From: Nostoc sp. MS1
GTDB lineage: Bacteria > Cyanobacteriota > Cyanobacteriia > Cyanobacteriales > Nostocaceae
Reading direction: 5' to 3'
Assembly (NCBI RefSeq): GCF_019976755.1
Contig: NZ_AP023441.1
Location: 3,593,501-3,657,500 of the forward strand
Length of the DNA: 64,000 nt
Of the stretch, positions 1 to 9,526 are shown piece after piece (within the stretch, counting starts at the first letter, position 1; each line of letters begins with the position of its first letter). A program made the position numbers and the translations under genes. The notes beneath the pieces were generated by a model that saw only the letters and a list, made by a program, of their open reading frames with translations, did no database searches and had not been told where the DNA came from.

Positions 1-1097
1 ATGAAGGTAATTAACTCTGTAGCCCCACTGTATCGATTATCTTGATCAAATATTTCTTGGATGAGATGGAATCCTCCTTCTGCACCTTGGGCGAGTGCGC
101 CGCGAATGGCTACGCACAAACCAAAATCCAGCATTGTCATACCGGAATTGTTGGCAAATTCTACAGAGCGATCATCACTAGGATGGCTGTAAATCCATTC
201 ACCAAATATAAACACATCTGGTTTGTGATTATACATGTCTCCAGTAAACTCTTGCCAGAACCAAATCGGCATATGTTTGACTGTATCTACCCGCAGTGCA
301 TCCACACCCCGGTCTAGCCATTGCTTAATTGCAGACTTGATATATTCCCGGTATTCACTATTATTTTCATTAAAAGTTGCTAGGCCGGAAAGTTCACAGT
401 TCTGCACTTGCCAATCATCTTCCCAATTTTGCACTTCACCATAATGGTGATACCAATGATTGACATCATCATTAAAGTCAGCAATCTTTACGCCATCATC
501 ATACAATTCGCCTTTGCTACCACTGGTATCAGGACTGCTATGGTTACAAACAATATCCAGAATTAACTTCATATTCCGCTTATGTAATTCTTCAATTAAG
601 CGGTCAAATGTTGTATTTCTTGTTTCTTGAGTGTTGTTTAAAGAAGGGTCTTCATCCTTACCAATGTAGCGAGGATTTAGCCGCTTAAAATCCTTTGTCC
701 AGTAGCCGTGCATAGCGGCATTACCAACAAATAATTCCTCAACCTGTTCAAACAAAGGAGTTAGCCAAAGGGCCGTAACTCCCATATCTTTTAAATAGTC
801 TAATTTCTCAATGATTCCTTGTAAGTCTCCACCCCAATACTTACCCCAATCTTCCCCTTTGGGGTCATAAAGTTCGGGATTATGGCCTTCGCTATTTTCG
901 CGATCGCCATCAAAAAAGCGGTCTACGACAAGAAAATAAATTGTTTCTTGGCGAAATTCTATATCTCTGGTATAGAGAAATTCTAAGTCTATTTCTGTTT
1001 CGGTTGAGGGGGTTTCTACTAACGCTTGTACCTCTGCATTAGCATTGTCAACTTTGTATTGTTCTTCGGAAAATAGTGATGGCGGTGTTTGTACCAT
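1..1097 (-). CDS. GH13 alpha-amylase-family enzyme (3' part outside window)
   Basis: The minus-strand frame starts at the ATG at 1097 (MVQTPPSLFSEEQ) and stays open to the window edge, giving 365 codons. It shows GH13 barrel motifs in order: DIVCNHSS (D181, H186), ALRVDTVKH with the presumed nucleophile D271, and FGEWIY with the presumed acid E300. The third catalytic Asp (NHD motif) would lie beyond base 1. GH13 enzymes of this layout cleave or transfer alpha-1,4-glucans; I cannot separate amylase from cyclodextrin-glucanotransferase-like activity. I see no signal peptide, so it is probably cytoplasmic. It is divergent from the trehalose genes, which use glucan ends, so a shared role in glycogen turnover is a reasonable inference. 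Confidence 0.88.
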   Translation of the reverse strand, partial: MVQTPPSLFSEEQYKVDNANAEVQALVETPSTETEIDLEFLYTRDIEFRQETIYFLVVDRFFDGDRENSEGHNPELYDPKGEDWGKYWGGDLQGIIEKLDYLKDMGVTALWLTPLFEQVEELFVGNAAMHGYWTKDFKRLNPRYIGKDEDPSLNNTQETRNTTFDRLIEELHKRNMKLILDIVCNHSSPDTSGSKGELYDDGVKIADFNDDVNHWYHHYGEVQNWEDDWQVQNCELSGLATFNENNSEYREYIKSAIKQWLDRGVDALRVDTVKHMPIWFWQEFTGDMYNHKPDVFIFGEWIYSHPSDDRSVEFANNSGMTMLDFGLCVAIRGALAQGAEGGFHLIQEIFDQDNRYSGATELITF

Positions 1098-1495
1098 AAT
1101 AAAACGCAATTTTTATGCAATATCAACTATGTATAGACGGAAGAACAAAATCTGTCTTGCCGTATTTCTCTAAACAATAAGCATTATCTAGTTAATTTTT
1201 TTTCTAGTACATCTATCTTCAGGTAAGTTGTATTCAAAATGAGTGCAAAGATAAAAGGGAGTAAGGGAGTGAGGATATGTGGTGAAGCGATATTCTTCAC
1301 TTATGGACAGATATGAGGATATAAATCTAACTATTAATACTACTTCTAGCTATTAATAAATATGTCTTTTGGCGCTAGTAAATTATCTGTGATAACCACC
1401 ATGATTCTATCTGGAGCATTGTTGAAATGTGTGTAATTGATGACATTTATATTTAGCGACTTTTATAAAGAAATTATTTAACAGGAGGATAATAC
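1098..1495. other. Divergent intergenic region, amylase / treZ
   Basis: About 400 AT-rich bases without a credible gene. It must hold the promoters of both the minus-strand amylase and the plus-strand trehalose cluster. A purine-rich stretch near 1256-1290 resembles the repeats found elsewhere in the window. The only clear signal is the ribosome binding site AGGAGG at 1483-1488, seven bases before the GTG of treZ. Confidence 0.6.
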
Positions 1496-3313
1496 GTGAG
1501 AATTGGCGCTCATTATTTAGGTAACGGAGAGTGTGAGTTTACTGTGTGGTCTCCCACATTAAACAGCTTGGCAGTGCAAATTCTCAAGCCAGAGAAGCAG
1601 ATAATTCCGCTTAAACCTCTGACAGAGGGATATTGGCAAGTAAAGGTAAATGATGTATATCCTGGTACGCTGTATAAATATCAATTAAATGACTATGAAG
1701 CCTTTGCTGATCCCGCTTCCCAGTTTCAACCAGAAGGTGTACATGGGCCTTCTCAAGTTGTGGATCATCAATTTGATTGGACTGATACACAATGGACTGG
1801 TATTTCTTTGGAGTCGATGATTTTTTATGAACTCCATGTAGGAACATTTTCACCAGAAGGCACTTTTACGGCTATCATTCCCCGTTTACCAGAATTGAGG
1901 GAGTTAGGAATTAACGCGATTGAAATTATGCCGATCGCTCAATTTCCTGGCGATGATCATATCCAGCCTGATTTAGCTTATCGCAACTGGGGATATGATG
2001 GCGTTTACCTTTATGCAGTGCAAAATTCTTACGGCAGCCCAGCAGATTTAAAGCAATTTGTCAATGCTTGCCATGAAAATGGGATTGCTGTAGTGCTGGA
2101 TGTGGTTTATAACCACTTTGGCCCGGAAGGAAATTATATGGGTCAGTTTGCACCCTATTTTACTAGAAGATATAAAACACCTTGGGGCAACGCGATGAAT
2201 TTCGATGATGCTTATAGTCAAGGTGTGAGGAATTATTTTATTGAAAATGCGCTTTATTGGTTGGGAGAGTTTCATATAGATGCGTTGCGGCTGGATGCGG
2301 TGCAAGCAATTTATGATTTAGGTGCAAAGCATTTCTTATGGGAATTAGCGGAAAATGTGCATAAATTCTCGCAAGGTGGGACATGGAAACGCCATTTAAT
2401 CGCGGAAAGTGACATGAATAACCCCCAAATTGTGCGTCCGCCAGAATTGGGTGGTTATGGAATTGATGCACAGTGGAGTGATGATTTTCACCACGCATTA
2501 CACGCACTATTAACAGGCGATCGCTTGGGTTATTATCAAGATTTCGGTAATTGTGCGGATTTAGCTAAGGCTTACCAAGATACTTTTGTTTATGATTGGC
2601 GGTATGCTCCCCATCGTAACCGATTTCATGGCATCTCTTGCCGCGATCGCCCCTTGTCTCAGTTCTCGGTATGTATCCAAAATCACGACCAAATTGGTAA
2701 TCAGATGAAGGGGGAACGCTTAGGCGAGCGAATTTCCTTTGCAGGGTTGAAATTAGCGGCTGGTGCTGTTTTGTTATCGCCTTACTTACCGTTGTTGTTT
2801 ATGGGTGAAGAATATGGCGAAACTGCACCTTTTATATATTTTGTTAGTCATTCAGACCGTGATTTGATTCAGGCGGTACGTGCTGGGCGTAAGGAAGAGT
2901 TTGAGCCGTTTCACTATGCGGAAGATCCACCAGATCCTGAAGCGGCGGAGACGTTTTTGCGGTGTAAGCTGAACTGGGAATTGCGTCACCAAGGACAGCA
3001 TCAGGAATTGTGGAACTGGTATCGTCAGTTAATACATTTACGCAAGACTCATCCGGCGTTGTTGAATTTTGAACGCGACAGTATTGAGGCTACTAGTGAT
3101 GAGGAGAAGAAGGTTGTTGTGGTACGGCGTTGGTGTGAGTCGAGTCAGGTGATATTGGCGATGAGTTTTAATTCTGCGGCTGTGGGGGTGAGTTTACCTG
3201 TTCAGCAGGAGGCGCGGAAGTTGTTGGACTCTGGTTCTGAGGCGGCTGAGGTTTTGTCTGTTGGGGAGGAGGTTGTTTTGCAGCCTTTGAGTTTGGTTTT
3301 GTATGAGGTTTGA
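1496..3313 (+). CDS. treZ: Malto-oligosyltrehalose trehalohydrolase
   Basis: TreZ releases trehalose from maltooligosyl-trehalose made by TreY. The 605-residue protein has an N-terminal beta-sandwich (about 1-95) and a GH13 barrel. Motifs are DVVYNHFGPEG, the nucleophile D267 in DALRLDAVQ, the acid E304 in LIAESD, and D398 in NHDQIGN. It starts with GTG, supported by a strong AGGAGG seven bases upstream. It is the first gene of a same-strand treZ-treY-treH cluster, with 115 bases to treY, and this order fits known heterocystous cyanobacteria. Family assignment is secure because treY follows directly. Confidence 0.96.
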   Translation: MRIGAHYLGNGECEFTVWSPTLNSLAVQILKPEKQIIPLKPLTEGYWQVKVNDVYPGTLYKYQLNDYEAFADPASQFQPEGVHGPSQVVDHQFDWTDTQWTGISLESMIFYELHVGTFSPEGTFTAIIPRLPELRELGINAIEIMPIAQFPGDDHIQPDLAYRNWGYDGVYLYAVQNSYGSPADLKQFVNACHENGIAVVLDVVYNHFGPEGNYMGQFAPYFTRRYKTPWGNAMNFDDAYSQGVRNYFIENALYWLGEFHIDALRLDAVQAIYDLGAKHFLWELAENVHKFSQGGTWKRHLIAESDMNNPQIVRPPELGGYGIDAQWSDDFHHALHALLTGDRLGYYQDFGNCADLAKAYQDTFVYDWRYAPHRNRFHGISCRDRPLSQFSVCIQNHDQIGNQMKGERLGERISFAGLKLAAGAVLLSPYLPLLFMGEEYGETAPFIYFVSHSDRDLIQAVRAGRKEEFEPFHYAEDPPDPEAAETFLRCKLNWELRHQGQHQELWNWYRQLIHLRKTHPALLNFERDSIEATSDEEKKVVVVRRWCESSQVILAMSFNSAAVGVSLPVQQEARKLLDSGSEAAEVLSVGEEVVLQPLSLVLYEV

Positions 3314-3324
3314 GAGAGGTTTTT

Positions 3325-3366
3325 AAACGCGGAGGTGCGCGGAGGTTAGCGCAGAGGTTCGCGGAG
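3325..3366 (+). repeat. GC-rich CGCGGAGGT repeat, treZ-treY spacer
   Basis: The spacer holds three to four degenerate copies of an AACGCGGAGGTNCGCGGAGG-like unit. The same family recurs, inverted, at 6241-6278 and 7800-7831. The units stand out from the AT-rich surroundings. They look like a dispersed cyanobacterial repeat rather than coding sequence. Confidence 0.8.
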
Positions 3367-3428
3367 TTTTTTGAAGAGGGAGAAATTTCTTCCCCTTTTC
3401 CCCCTTTCCCCCTATACCCTAATATTTT

Positions 3429-6194
3429 ATGCGGATACCAAAGGCAACTTATAGGATTCAGTTTACACCCCAGTTTGGGTTTGAGGATGCTAGAGCGATC
3501 GCATCTTATTTAGCAGATTTAGGTATTTCTGATTTATACGCTTCGCCTATTTTTAAGGCGAGAACTGGTAGTACACATGGTTATGATGTGGTTGATGGTT
3601 CGCAGTTAAATCCCCAGTTAGGTACTCGTGAAAATTTTGAGGCCTTGGTGGCTGAGGTACAATCTCTTAGTCTGGGTTGGCTACAAGATATTGTGCCGAA
3701 TCACATGGCTTATAGTAGCGAAAATCCATATTTAATGGATGTGTTGGAACACGGCCCAGATTCTAGCTACACCGACTATTTTGATGTCTGTTGGAACTCA
3801 CCGTTTGCTAATAGTCAAGAGCGGATTCTTGCGCCTTTGTTGGGTGATTTTTATGGTGAAGCCCTAGAAAAAGGTGATATTCAACTGCAATATGAGCAGA
3901 ATGGGTTGACTGTTAATTATTACAGCCTTAAATTGCCGTTGCGATTGGAGTCTTATACTAAGTTTATTTCATATAATTTAGGTAAGCTTACACGTACATT
4001 AGGCAGAAATCATCCTGATTTTATTAAACTTCTGGGCATTCTCTACATTCTCAAAAGTGTACCTTCAGAAGTTACTGGAAAACAGCGTCAAGACCAAATC
4101 GCTTTTATTAAGGGTTTGATTTGGGAACTCTACAATAACAATGAAGATATACACGATTTCATTGAGGAGAATCTGAAAACCTTCAATGGGGAACCTGGTA
4201 ATTCTGAAAGTTTCAACTTACTAGACGACTTACTTAACGACCAGTTTTATCGCCTCGCTTTTTGGAAGGTTGGCGCTGAGGAAATGAACTATCGCCGCTT
4301 CTTTACTGTTAATGAGTTGATTTCTGTTAAGGTTGAGGAGTTGCGCGTATTTAACAATACCCATAGTTTAATTTACGAGTTAGTAGAGCAAGGAATTTTT
4401 ACAGGCTTAAGAATTGACCACATTGATGGACTTTATCACCCCACGCAGTATTTAGAAAGATTGCAAGAGAAGATGGGTGATGTTTATATTACTGTGGAGA
4501 AGATTCTAGAATTAACGGAAGATTTACCAGAAAATTGGCAAATACAAGGTACATCAGGATATGATTTCTTAAATTATGTCAATGGTGTATTTTGCCAAAG
4601 CGAAAATAAATCAGCGTTTGATAAGATATACCACTCATTTATCGGTTCGCGCGTTGATTATCCTTCACTTGTAAGAGAGAAAAAGCGTCTGATAATAGAA
4701 AAGAACTTAGCAGGCGATGTGGATAATTTAGCAGTTCTGTTAAAGAATATTTCCAGCAAATACCGCTATGCTAATGACTTTACACTCAATGGGTTAAAAA
4801 GAGCGATCGCAGAAGTTCTAACCTTCTTCCCCATTTACCGGACTTACATCACACCCGATGGTATTTCCGACACTGATAAAGTCTGCATTCAAACAGTAAT
4901 TAACACGGCGAAAAAACAAGTACCTTTGTTACAGCATGAAATGACCTTCTTAGAAAAAGTCATGCTGTTACAATTCGATGATTCCCTTACTCAAACTGAA
5001 CGGGAACAGTGGATATATTTTGTCTTGCGAATGCAGCAATACACAGGCCCCCTCATGGCTAAAGGTGTAGAAGATACTACTTTATATGTCTACAACCGTC
5101 TCATATCACTCAATGAAGTCGGCGGAAATCCCAGCCATTTTGGCATTACTATTGATCAATTCCATCACTTCAACCAACAACACCAAGCCAAATGGCCTCA
5201 TACCATGAACGCCACAGCTACCCATGATACCAAGCGCGGCGAAGATGTGAGAGCGAGGTTAAATGTGTTGTCGGAAATTCCCCAGGAGTGGGAACAGCAG
5301 GTAAATAACTGGAGTGAACTTAATCAAGCACATCGTGGCTTAGTTGATCACAACGATGAATATTTCCTCTATCAAACCCTAGTAGGCGCATTTCCCTTTG
5401 CAGAACACGAACAAGCTTCTTTCGTGCAGAGAGTACAAGAATACTTAATTAAATCGATTCGAGAAGCAAAAGTACATACCGCTTGGCTGCGTCCTGATAA
5501 CGAATACGAAGAAGCTTGTACTTCGTTCATTCAGAAAGTGCTTGACCCCAATATCTCCAAGCAATTTTTAGAAACCTTCCGCCCATTCCAAGAAAAAATC
5601 GCCGAATACGGGATATATAACTCCCTTTCCCAAACTTTACTAAAAATTGCTGCACCCGGTGTTCCCGACTTCTACCAAGGAACCGAACTTTGGGAATTAA
5701 GCTTAGTTGATCCTGATAACCGCCGTCCAGTAGATTTTGAATCCCGCCGTGGATATCTCAGCACCATCCAAGAACAAATCAAAACAGATATCCTTGGCTT
5801 AATTCAAGACTTACTCAACCACAAAACCGACGGTAGAATCAAACTCTTTTTAACCTACCAAGCCCTCAAAGCCAGAAACCAATACCTGTCACTATTCCAA
5901 GACGGGGAATACAAACCCTTAGAAGTCCACGGAACCCACGCCAACCATATAATAGCCTTCGCCAGAAAACAAGGAGACAAAACAGCCGTCACCATCGTTC
6001 CCCGTTTCCTCACCACCCTAGTCCCACCCGGACAATCCCCAATAGGCGAGTCAGTATGGCAAGATACACACCTCCAACTCCCCGCCAAAACCTGTTACAA
6101 CCCCCTCACTCAGCAAACCCTACAAACTGACAACACCCTACCCATATCACAAGCCCTCTCTCACCTCCCAGTAGCCTTATTAATCTCTGAGTAG
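3429..6194 (+). CDS. treY: Malto-oligosyltrehalose synthase
   Basis: TreY isomerises the reducing-end alpha-1,4 bond of maltodextrins to the alpha,alpha-1,1 bond, giving the TreZ substrate. The N-terminus IPKATYRIQFTPQFGF and LYASPIFKARTGSTHGYDV are family hallmarks. GH13 residues visible are D330 in GLRIDHIDGL, E357 in ITVEKILEL, and D600 in ATATHDTKRGEDVR. The length of 921 residues fits bacterial TreY proteins, which carry long insertions. The ATG at 3429 lacks a clear Shine-Dalgarno sequence; the spacer before it is filled by a repeat and a pyrimidine-rich stretch, so translation may depend on the upstream gene or on an unrecognised leader. Confidence 0.96.
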   Translation: MRIPKATYRIQFTPQFGFEDARAIASYLADLGISDLYASPIFKARTGSTHGYDVVDGSQLNPQLGTRENFEALVAEVQSLSLGWLQDIVPNHMAYSSENPYLMDVLEHGPDSSYTDYFDVCWNSPFANSQERILAPLLGDFYGEALEKGDIQLQYEQNGLTVNYYSLKLPLRLESYTKFISYNLGKLTRTLGRNHPDFIKLLGILYILKSVPSEVTGKQRQDQIAFIKGLIWELYNNNEDIHDFIEENLKTFNGEPGNSESFNLLDDLLNDQFYRLAFWKVGAEEMNYRRFFTVNELISVKVEELRVFNNTHSLIYELVEQGIFTGLRIDHIDGLYHPTQYLERLQEKMGDVYITVEKILELTEDLPENWQIQGTSGYDFLNYVNGVFCQSENKSAFDKIYHSFIGSRVDYPSLVREKKRLIIEKNLAGDVDNLAVLLKNISSKYRYANDFTLNGLKRAIAEVLTFFPIYRTYITPDGISDTDKVCIQTVINTAKKQVPLLQHEMTFLEKVMLLQFDDSLTQTEREQWIYFVLRMQQYTGPLMAKGVEDTTLYVYNRLISLNEVGGNPSHFGITIDQFHHFNQQHQAKWPHTMNATATHDTKRGEDVRARLNVLSEIPQEWEQQVNNWSELNQAHRGLVDHNDEYFLYQTLVGAFPFAEHEQASFVQRVQEYLIKSIREAKVHTAWLRPDNEYEEACTSFIQKVLDPNISKQFLETFRPFQEKIAEYGIYNSLSQTLLKIAAPGVPDFYQGTELWELSLVDPDNRRPVDFESRRGYLSTIQEQIKTDILGLIQDLLNHKTDGRIKLFLTYQALKARNQYLSLFQDGEYKPLEVHGTHANHIIAFARKQGDKTAVTIVPRFLTTLVPPGQSPIGESVWQDTHLQLPAKTCYNPLTQQTLQTDNTLPISQALSHLPVALLISE

Positions 6195-6240
6195 CTAATA
6201 CAACAGGGGGAACCTCTCATTCCCCCTCCTCCTCCTTCTT

Positions 6241-6278
6241 TGCGTACCTCCGCGCTAACCTCCGCGTCCCTCTGCGTT
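6241..6278 (-). repeat. GC-rich CGCGGAGGT repeat, treY-treH spacer
   Basis: Read on the minus strand this is AACGCAGAGG-ACGCGGAGG-TTAGCGCGGAGG, the same family as 3325-3366 but in the opposite orientation. It ends eight bases before the treH start and takes the place where a ribosome binding site would be expected. Confidence 0.8.
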
Positions 6279-6285
6279 AAAAAAT

Positions 6286-7797
6286 ATGACCCAGCAACTA
6301 ACTAACCCCCCCATCACCGCCGTCCGCACCTACATCAAAAAAACCTGGAAAACCCTCACCCGTTCCCACGAACACCTACTAGAATCAGCCCAAGACACCA
6401 AACTCGAACACCCACCGAACACCCCCTGGCTTGTCTACATCTCCCCCCAAGAAGACTGTAATACAGTCAAGTCAGTATTAGAGCGATCGCTATCTGCAAA
6501 AGAAATGCAGCAAATAGAAATCCGCACTCTACCCAACGAAGCTTCAGCCATTGAGGAACACGGACTGTTATATCTTCCCGGCCCCTACGTCGTCCCCGGT
6601 GGACGCTTCAACGAAATGTACGGCTGGGACAGCTACTTTATCTTATTAGGACTTTTGCGAGATGAAGAATGGGAACTAGCCCAAAGTCAAGTAGAACAAC
6701 TACTTTACCAAGTACAGCATTACGGTACAATCCTCAACGCTAACCGTACTTATATGCTGTCGCGATCGCAACCCCCCGTCCTCAGCCTGATGGTGCTGGC
6801 TTTATTCCAATACACCCAAGATCAAGCATGGCTTAAATCAACCTTGCCATTGCTAGAACAATTTTACTATTTTTGGGTAGTACCACCCCATCTCAACCCG
6901 AACACAGGCTTATCCCGATACTTTGCTTTAGGCGAAGGCCCAGCACCAGAAGTATTATTTTCCGAACTCGACGAGGAAGGACGCAGCCATTACGAACGAG
7001 TCAAGGAGTATTACAAAACAGTTGAGATTGATGATTATGATGTCAGCCTGTTTTATGACAAAGAAACAGACGAACTAACAGACTTATTTTATAAAGGCGA
7101 TCGCACCATGCGCGAGTCTGGTTTTGATATCACCAACCGCTTTGGCCCCTTCAGCATCGATATCATCCATTATGCGCCTGTTTGCTTGAACAGCTTGCTT
7201 TATCAAATGGAACAAGACATAGCGCAAATTTACGAGATTTTAGGAAATGCAGAACTAGGACAACAATGGAGCGATCGCGCCAATCTTCGCCGTGAACGTA
7301 TCAATCAATACCTTTGGGATGAAGAAAAAGGACTGTATTTAGACTATAGCTTCCACAGTAACAAACGCCGTAATTATGAATTTGCCACCACCTTCTACCC
7401 CTTGTGGACAGGATTAGCTTCCCCAGAACAAGCCCAAAGTATTGTAAAAAATCTGACATTATTTTCTGCACCAGGAGGAATTTTAACTAGTACCCACGTT
7501 ACAGGGAATCAATGGGACGCGCCTTTTGGCTGGGCCCCACTAACCTTAATTGCTGTCCAAGGACTCCACCGCTACGGATATCATACCGAAGCAGAAGACA
7601 TCGCTCAAAAATTCCTCAACATGGCTATTCAAGAATTTAACAAATATGGTTTCTTCGTAGAAAAATATGATGTAGAACGCTGTTCTGCTCAAGTTTCCGA
7701 CGAAATCAGCTTTGGCTACAGTTCCAATGAAATCGGTTTTGGTTGGACTAACGGAGTCATTTTAGAACTACTAGCTAATAACACCAATACCCTTTAA
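6286..7797 (+). CDS. treH: Alpha,alpha-trehalase, GH37 type
   Basis: This enzyme hydrolyses trehalose to two glucoses. Both trehalase signatures are present: PGGRFNEMYGWDSYF at about residues 104-118, and QWDAPFGWAP at about 408-417. There is no signal peptide, so it is expected in the cytoplasm with TreY and TreZ. At 503 residues it is within the range of the family. It follows treY by 91 bases. Synthesis and breakdown genes in one cluster suggest that trehalose level is set by their balance, as described for desiccation-tolerant Nostoc and Anabaena; co-transcription here is inferred from spacing only. Confidence 0.95.
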   Translation: MTQQLTNPPITAVRTYIKKTWKTLTRSHEHLLESAQDTKLEHPPNTPWLVYISPQEDCNTVKSVLERSLSAKEMQQIEIRTLPNEASAIEEHGLLYLPGPYVVPGGRFNEMYGWDSYFILLGLLRDEEWELAQSQVEQLLYQVQHYGTILNANRTYMLSRSQPPVLSLMVLALFQYTQDQAWLKSTLPLLEQFYYFWVVPPHLNPNTGLSRYFALGEGPAPEVLFSELDEEGRSHYERVKEYYKTVEIDDYDVSLFYDKETDELTDLFYKGDRTMRESGFDITNRFGPFSIDIIHYAPVCLNSLLYQMEQDIAQIYEILGNAELGQQWSDRANLRRERINQYLWDEEKGLYLDYSFHSNKRRNYEFATTFYPLWTGLASPEQAQSIVKNLTLFSAPGGILTSTHVTGNQWDAPFGWAPLTLIAVQGLHRYGYHTEAEDIAQKFLNMAIQEFNKYGFFVEKYDVERCSAQVSDEISFGYSSNEIGFGWTNGVILELLANNTNTL

Positions 7798-7799
7798 AA

Positions 7800-7831
7800 A
7801 CTCTCCGCGCCCCTCCGCGCCCCTCTGCGTT
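7800..7831 (-). repeat. GC-rich CGCGGAGG repeat after treH
   Basis: Third member of the repeat family at 3325 and 6241, in the same orientation as the copy at 6241. It lies in the short convergent gap between treH and the binding-protein gene, and ends about a dozen bases before that gene's stop codon. Confidence 0.75.
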
Positions 7832-7842
7832 TAAAAAATTAA

Positions 7843-8742
7843 TTAAAGTTCACGCTGAGGAATTTCCTCCCGAAATTCAATAATCAACTGCATAGTTTCC
7901 TTCATCAAATCACGTAAGTCTTGATTAAGAAACACAGCACCTTTAGCACCAAACCAACGATCAAAAATTGTCACATACCGCTTATCATTATTAATAAATC
8001 CCTGCATAAACTTAACCAGAGAATAATTCACAGAATCAAGAAATTTCGAGTTATTCTCAGGAACCATGCAGGCGATACCCTCGCGTGAATAGGGACGTGC
8101 AGGTACGATCGCAAAATCACCAGGATTTTTTGCCCTTTGCAACCAACCCTCTAACAAAATACTATCCGATGAAAAAGCATCTATTTTACCCTCTTGTAAA
8201 GCCTTAAACCCTTCTGCCCGGCTTTTCAAATAGACTAATTTAGCTTTGGGTTGTACCCGCTTAACTGCTAATTCATTAGTAGTTTGTGGTAATACACCAA
8301 TGCGTTTACCGATGAGAGATTCAGGCGAATCAAAATTACTGCCCACTTTAACTAATAATTGAGTACCAGTAGCACCATAACTAACAGAAAAATCAACCTT
8401 TTTATCCCGTTCCCAAGTAAAACTACTAGCATCACAAACAATGTCAACTTGTCTATTAACTATATTAGGAATCCTTTGGGCGGGAGATAAGGCAACTAAT
8501 TTTAACTGTATTTTTTTACCTAAATCTTTTTCTAACTGTTGTTTAATTACAGACAACATATCTACAGAATAGCCAATCAACTGTCCTTGCTCATTGGTAT
8601 AAGCAAAAGGCATAGCATCTCTACTCGTCCCCGCAGTTAATACCCCTGTACGTGCCACCTTTTGCATCACAGTTTCCGCAAATGCTGCACTAGGTAGAGT
8701 TAAAGTTAAACTGAAAATAGCGATCGCTAAATTTTTATACAT
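7843..8742 (-). CDS. ABC-type amino-acid substrate-binding protein (SBP family 3)
   Basis: The 299-residue protein starts with a typical signal peptide: a basic MYKN start, a hydrophobic stretch and a likely cleavage site after AAFA, so it is predicted periplasmic. The mature part has family-3 solute-binding features: GVLTAGTSRDAMPFAYTNEQG, VDIVCDASSFTWER and GKRIGVLPQTTNE. Such proteins usually bind polar amino acids or related small molecules for an ABC transporter. No permease or ATPase gene is adjacent, so it is an orphan binding protein here and its ligand is unknown. It is convergent with treH. Confidence 0.85.
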   Translation of the reverse strand: MYKNLAIAIFSLTLTLPSAAFAETVMQKVARTGVLTAGTSRDAMPFAYTNEQGQLIGYSVDMLSVIKQQLEKDLGKKIQLKLVALSPAQRIPNIVNRQVDIVCDASSFTWERDKKVDFSVSYGATGTQLLVKVGSNFDSPESLIGKRIGVLPQTTNELAVKRVQPKAKLVYLKSRAEGFKALQEGKIDAFSSDSILLEGWLQRAKNPGDFAIVPARPYSREGIACMVPENNSKFLDSVNYSLVKFMQGFINNDKRYVTIFDRWFGAKGAVFLNQDLRDLMKETMQLIIEFREEIPQREL

Positions 8743-8817
8743 AGTTATTAGTTATTAGTCATTAGTCAACAGTCAATAGTCTAAAATTCTTCTTTCTCGT
8801 CTCCCCTATCCCCTCAA
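8743..8817. repeat. Heptamer array (TTAGTCA type) plus pyrimidine tract
   Basis: Bases 8743-8782 are degenerate tandem copies of a seven-base unit (AGTTATT, AGTCATT, AGTCAAC, AGTCAAT). They are followed by a pyrimidine-rich tract to 8817. The array lies directly upstream of the binding-protein start, so it probably separates that gene from its promoter. The same two-part structure recurs at 31460, 38291 (heptamers only) and 53093. Confidence 0.85.
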
Positions 8818-8840
8818 TCAAAATCCGTGGGCAAATTCGG

Positions 8841-9431
8841 CTAGCGATAGTGTTGAAAAATTCGCTGGATTTGTTTTGCTGTCACCCGTCCCACAGAGAG
8901 TTCGGGTAAAGCATCTTCGGCAAAGAAACCAACTTCCTCAGTTTCAATACTTGCTGATGGAGAACCACCTACAAGTTCGCACTGAAAAAATATTTTATAA
9001 ATATAAAAAGGAAACGGTGGGTGTCCTTGTCTATCCCTGTCATAGACAGCTAAAACTTTAGTAGCCCGTGTCTGATAACCAGATTCTTCAAACACTTCTC
9101 TGACAACTACCTCACTGGGTGAGTCGCCAACATCAGCCCATCCTCCAGGTAAAGTCCAAAGCCCATCAGAGCGTTCTTTAACTAATAAGATGGTGTTATC
9201 TCGAAAAACTGCACCCCGTACATCAACCTTGGGGGTAGCGTAGCCCAATTCACGAGTAAACAAATCTAGAACATCATTATGTTCGACATTTGAGTATGTC
9301 GCCATAATTTCTGCTGCGATCGCCCTTACCTGTTTAAAGCGTTCGATATCAAATGGATTCTCAGAATAGGTAAGTCCATTTTGGGCAATTGCTTGTAACT
9401 TTTGCGTCCACTCCAGCCATTTTGGTTGCAT
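8841..9431 (-). CDS. Nudix hydrolase with N-terminal Nudix_N-type domain
   Basis: I place the start at the ATG at 9431 (MQPKWLEWTQKLQAIAQ), because this is where the N-terminal helical domain of the family begins; an in-frame ATG at 9494 would add 21 residues without resemblance. That gives 196 residues. A Nudix box follows the LPGGWADVGDSPSE segment and continues REVFEESGY. The first Glu of the consensus GX5EX7REUXEEXGU is Asp here, while the REXXEE core that binds the metal is intact. Likely substrates are nucleoside diphosphates linked to another moiety; the exact one cannot be read. It lies downstream of pgk on the same strand. Confidence 0.88.
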   Translation of the reverse strand: MQPKWLEWTQKLQAIAQNGLTYSENPFDIERFKQVRAIAAEIMATYSNVEHNDVLDLFTRELGYATPKVDVRGAVFRDNTILLVKERSDGLWTLPGGWADVGDSPSEVVVREVFEESGYQTRATKVLAVYDRDRQGHPPFPFYIYKIFFQCELVGGSPSASIETEEVGFFAEDALPELSVGRVTAKQIQRIFQHYR

Positions 9432-9526
9432 ACATTTCTTACAAATTCCAGGGATTGGGGAAAGAGATGAGAAGCGAGGCAAAAACCACCCCACTCCCTA
9501 CTCCCTACTCCCTATTCCCTTACTAC

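Noticed and set aside
42..444. Plus-strand frames at the left edge
   Set aside because: They are shadows of the amylase gene, whose minus-strand frame carries all GH13 motifs.
3310..3513. 67-codon frame overlapping the treZ-treY spacer
   Set aside because: It translates the GC-rich repeat and then the wrong frame of treY.
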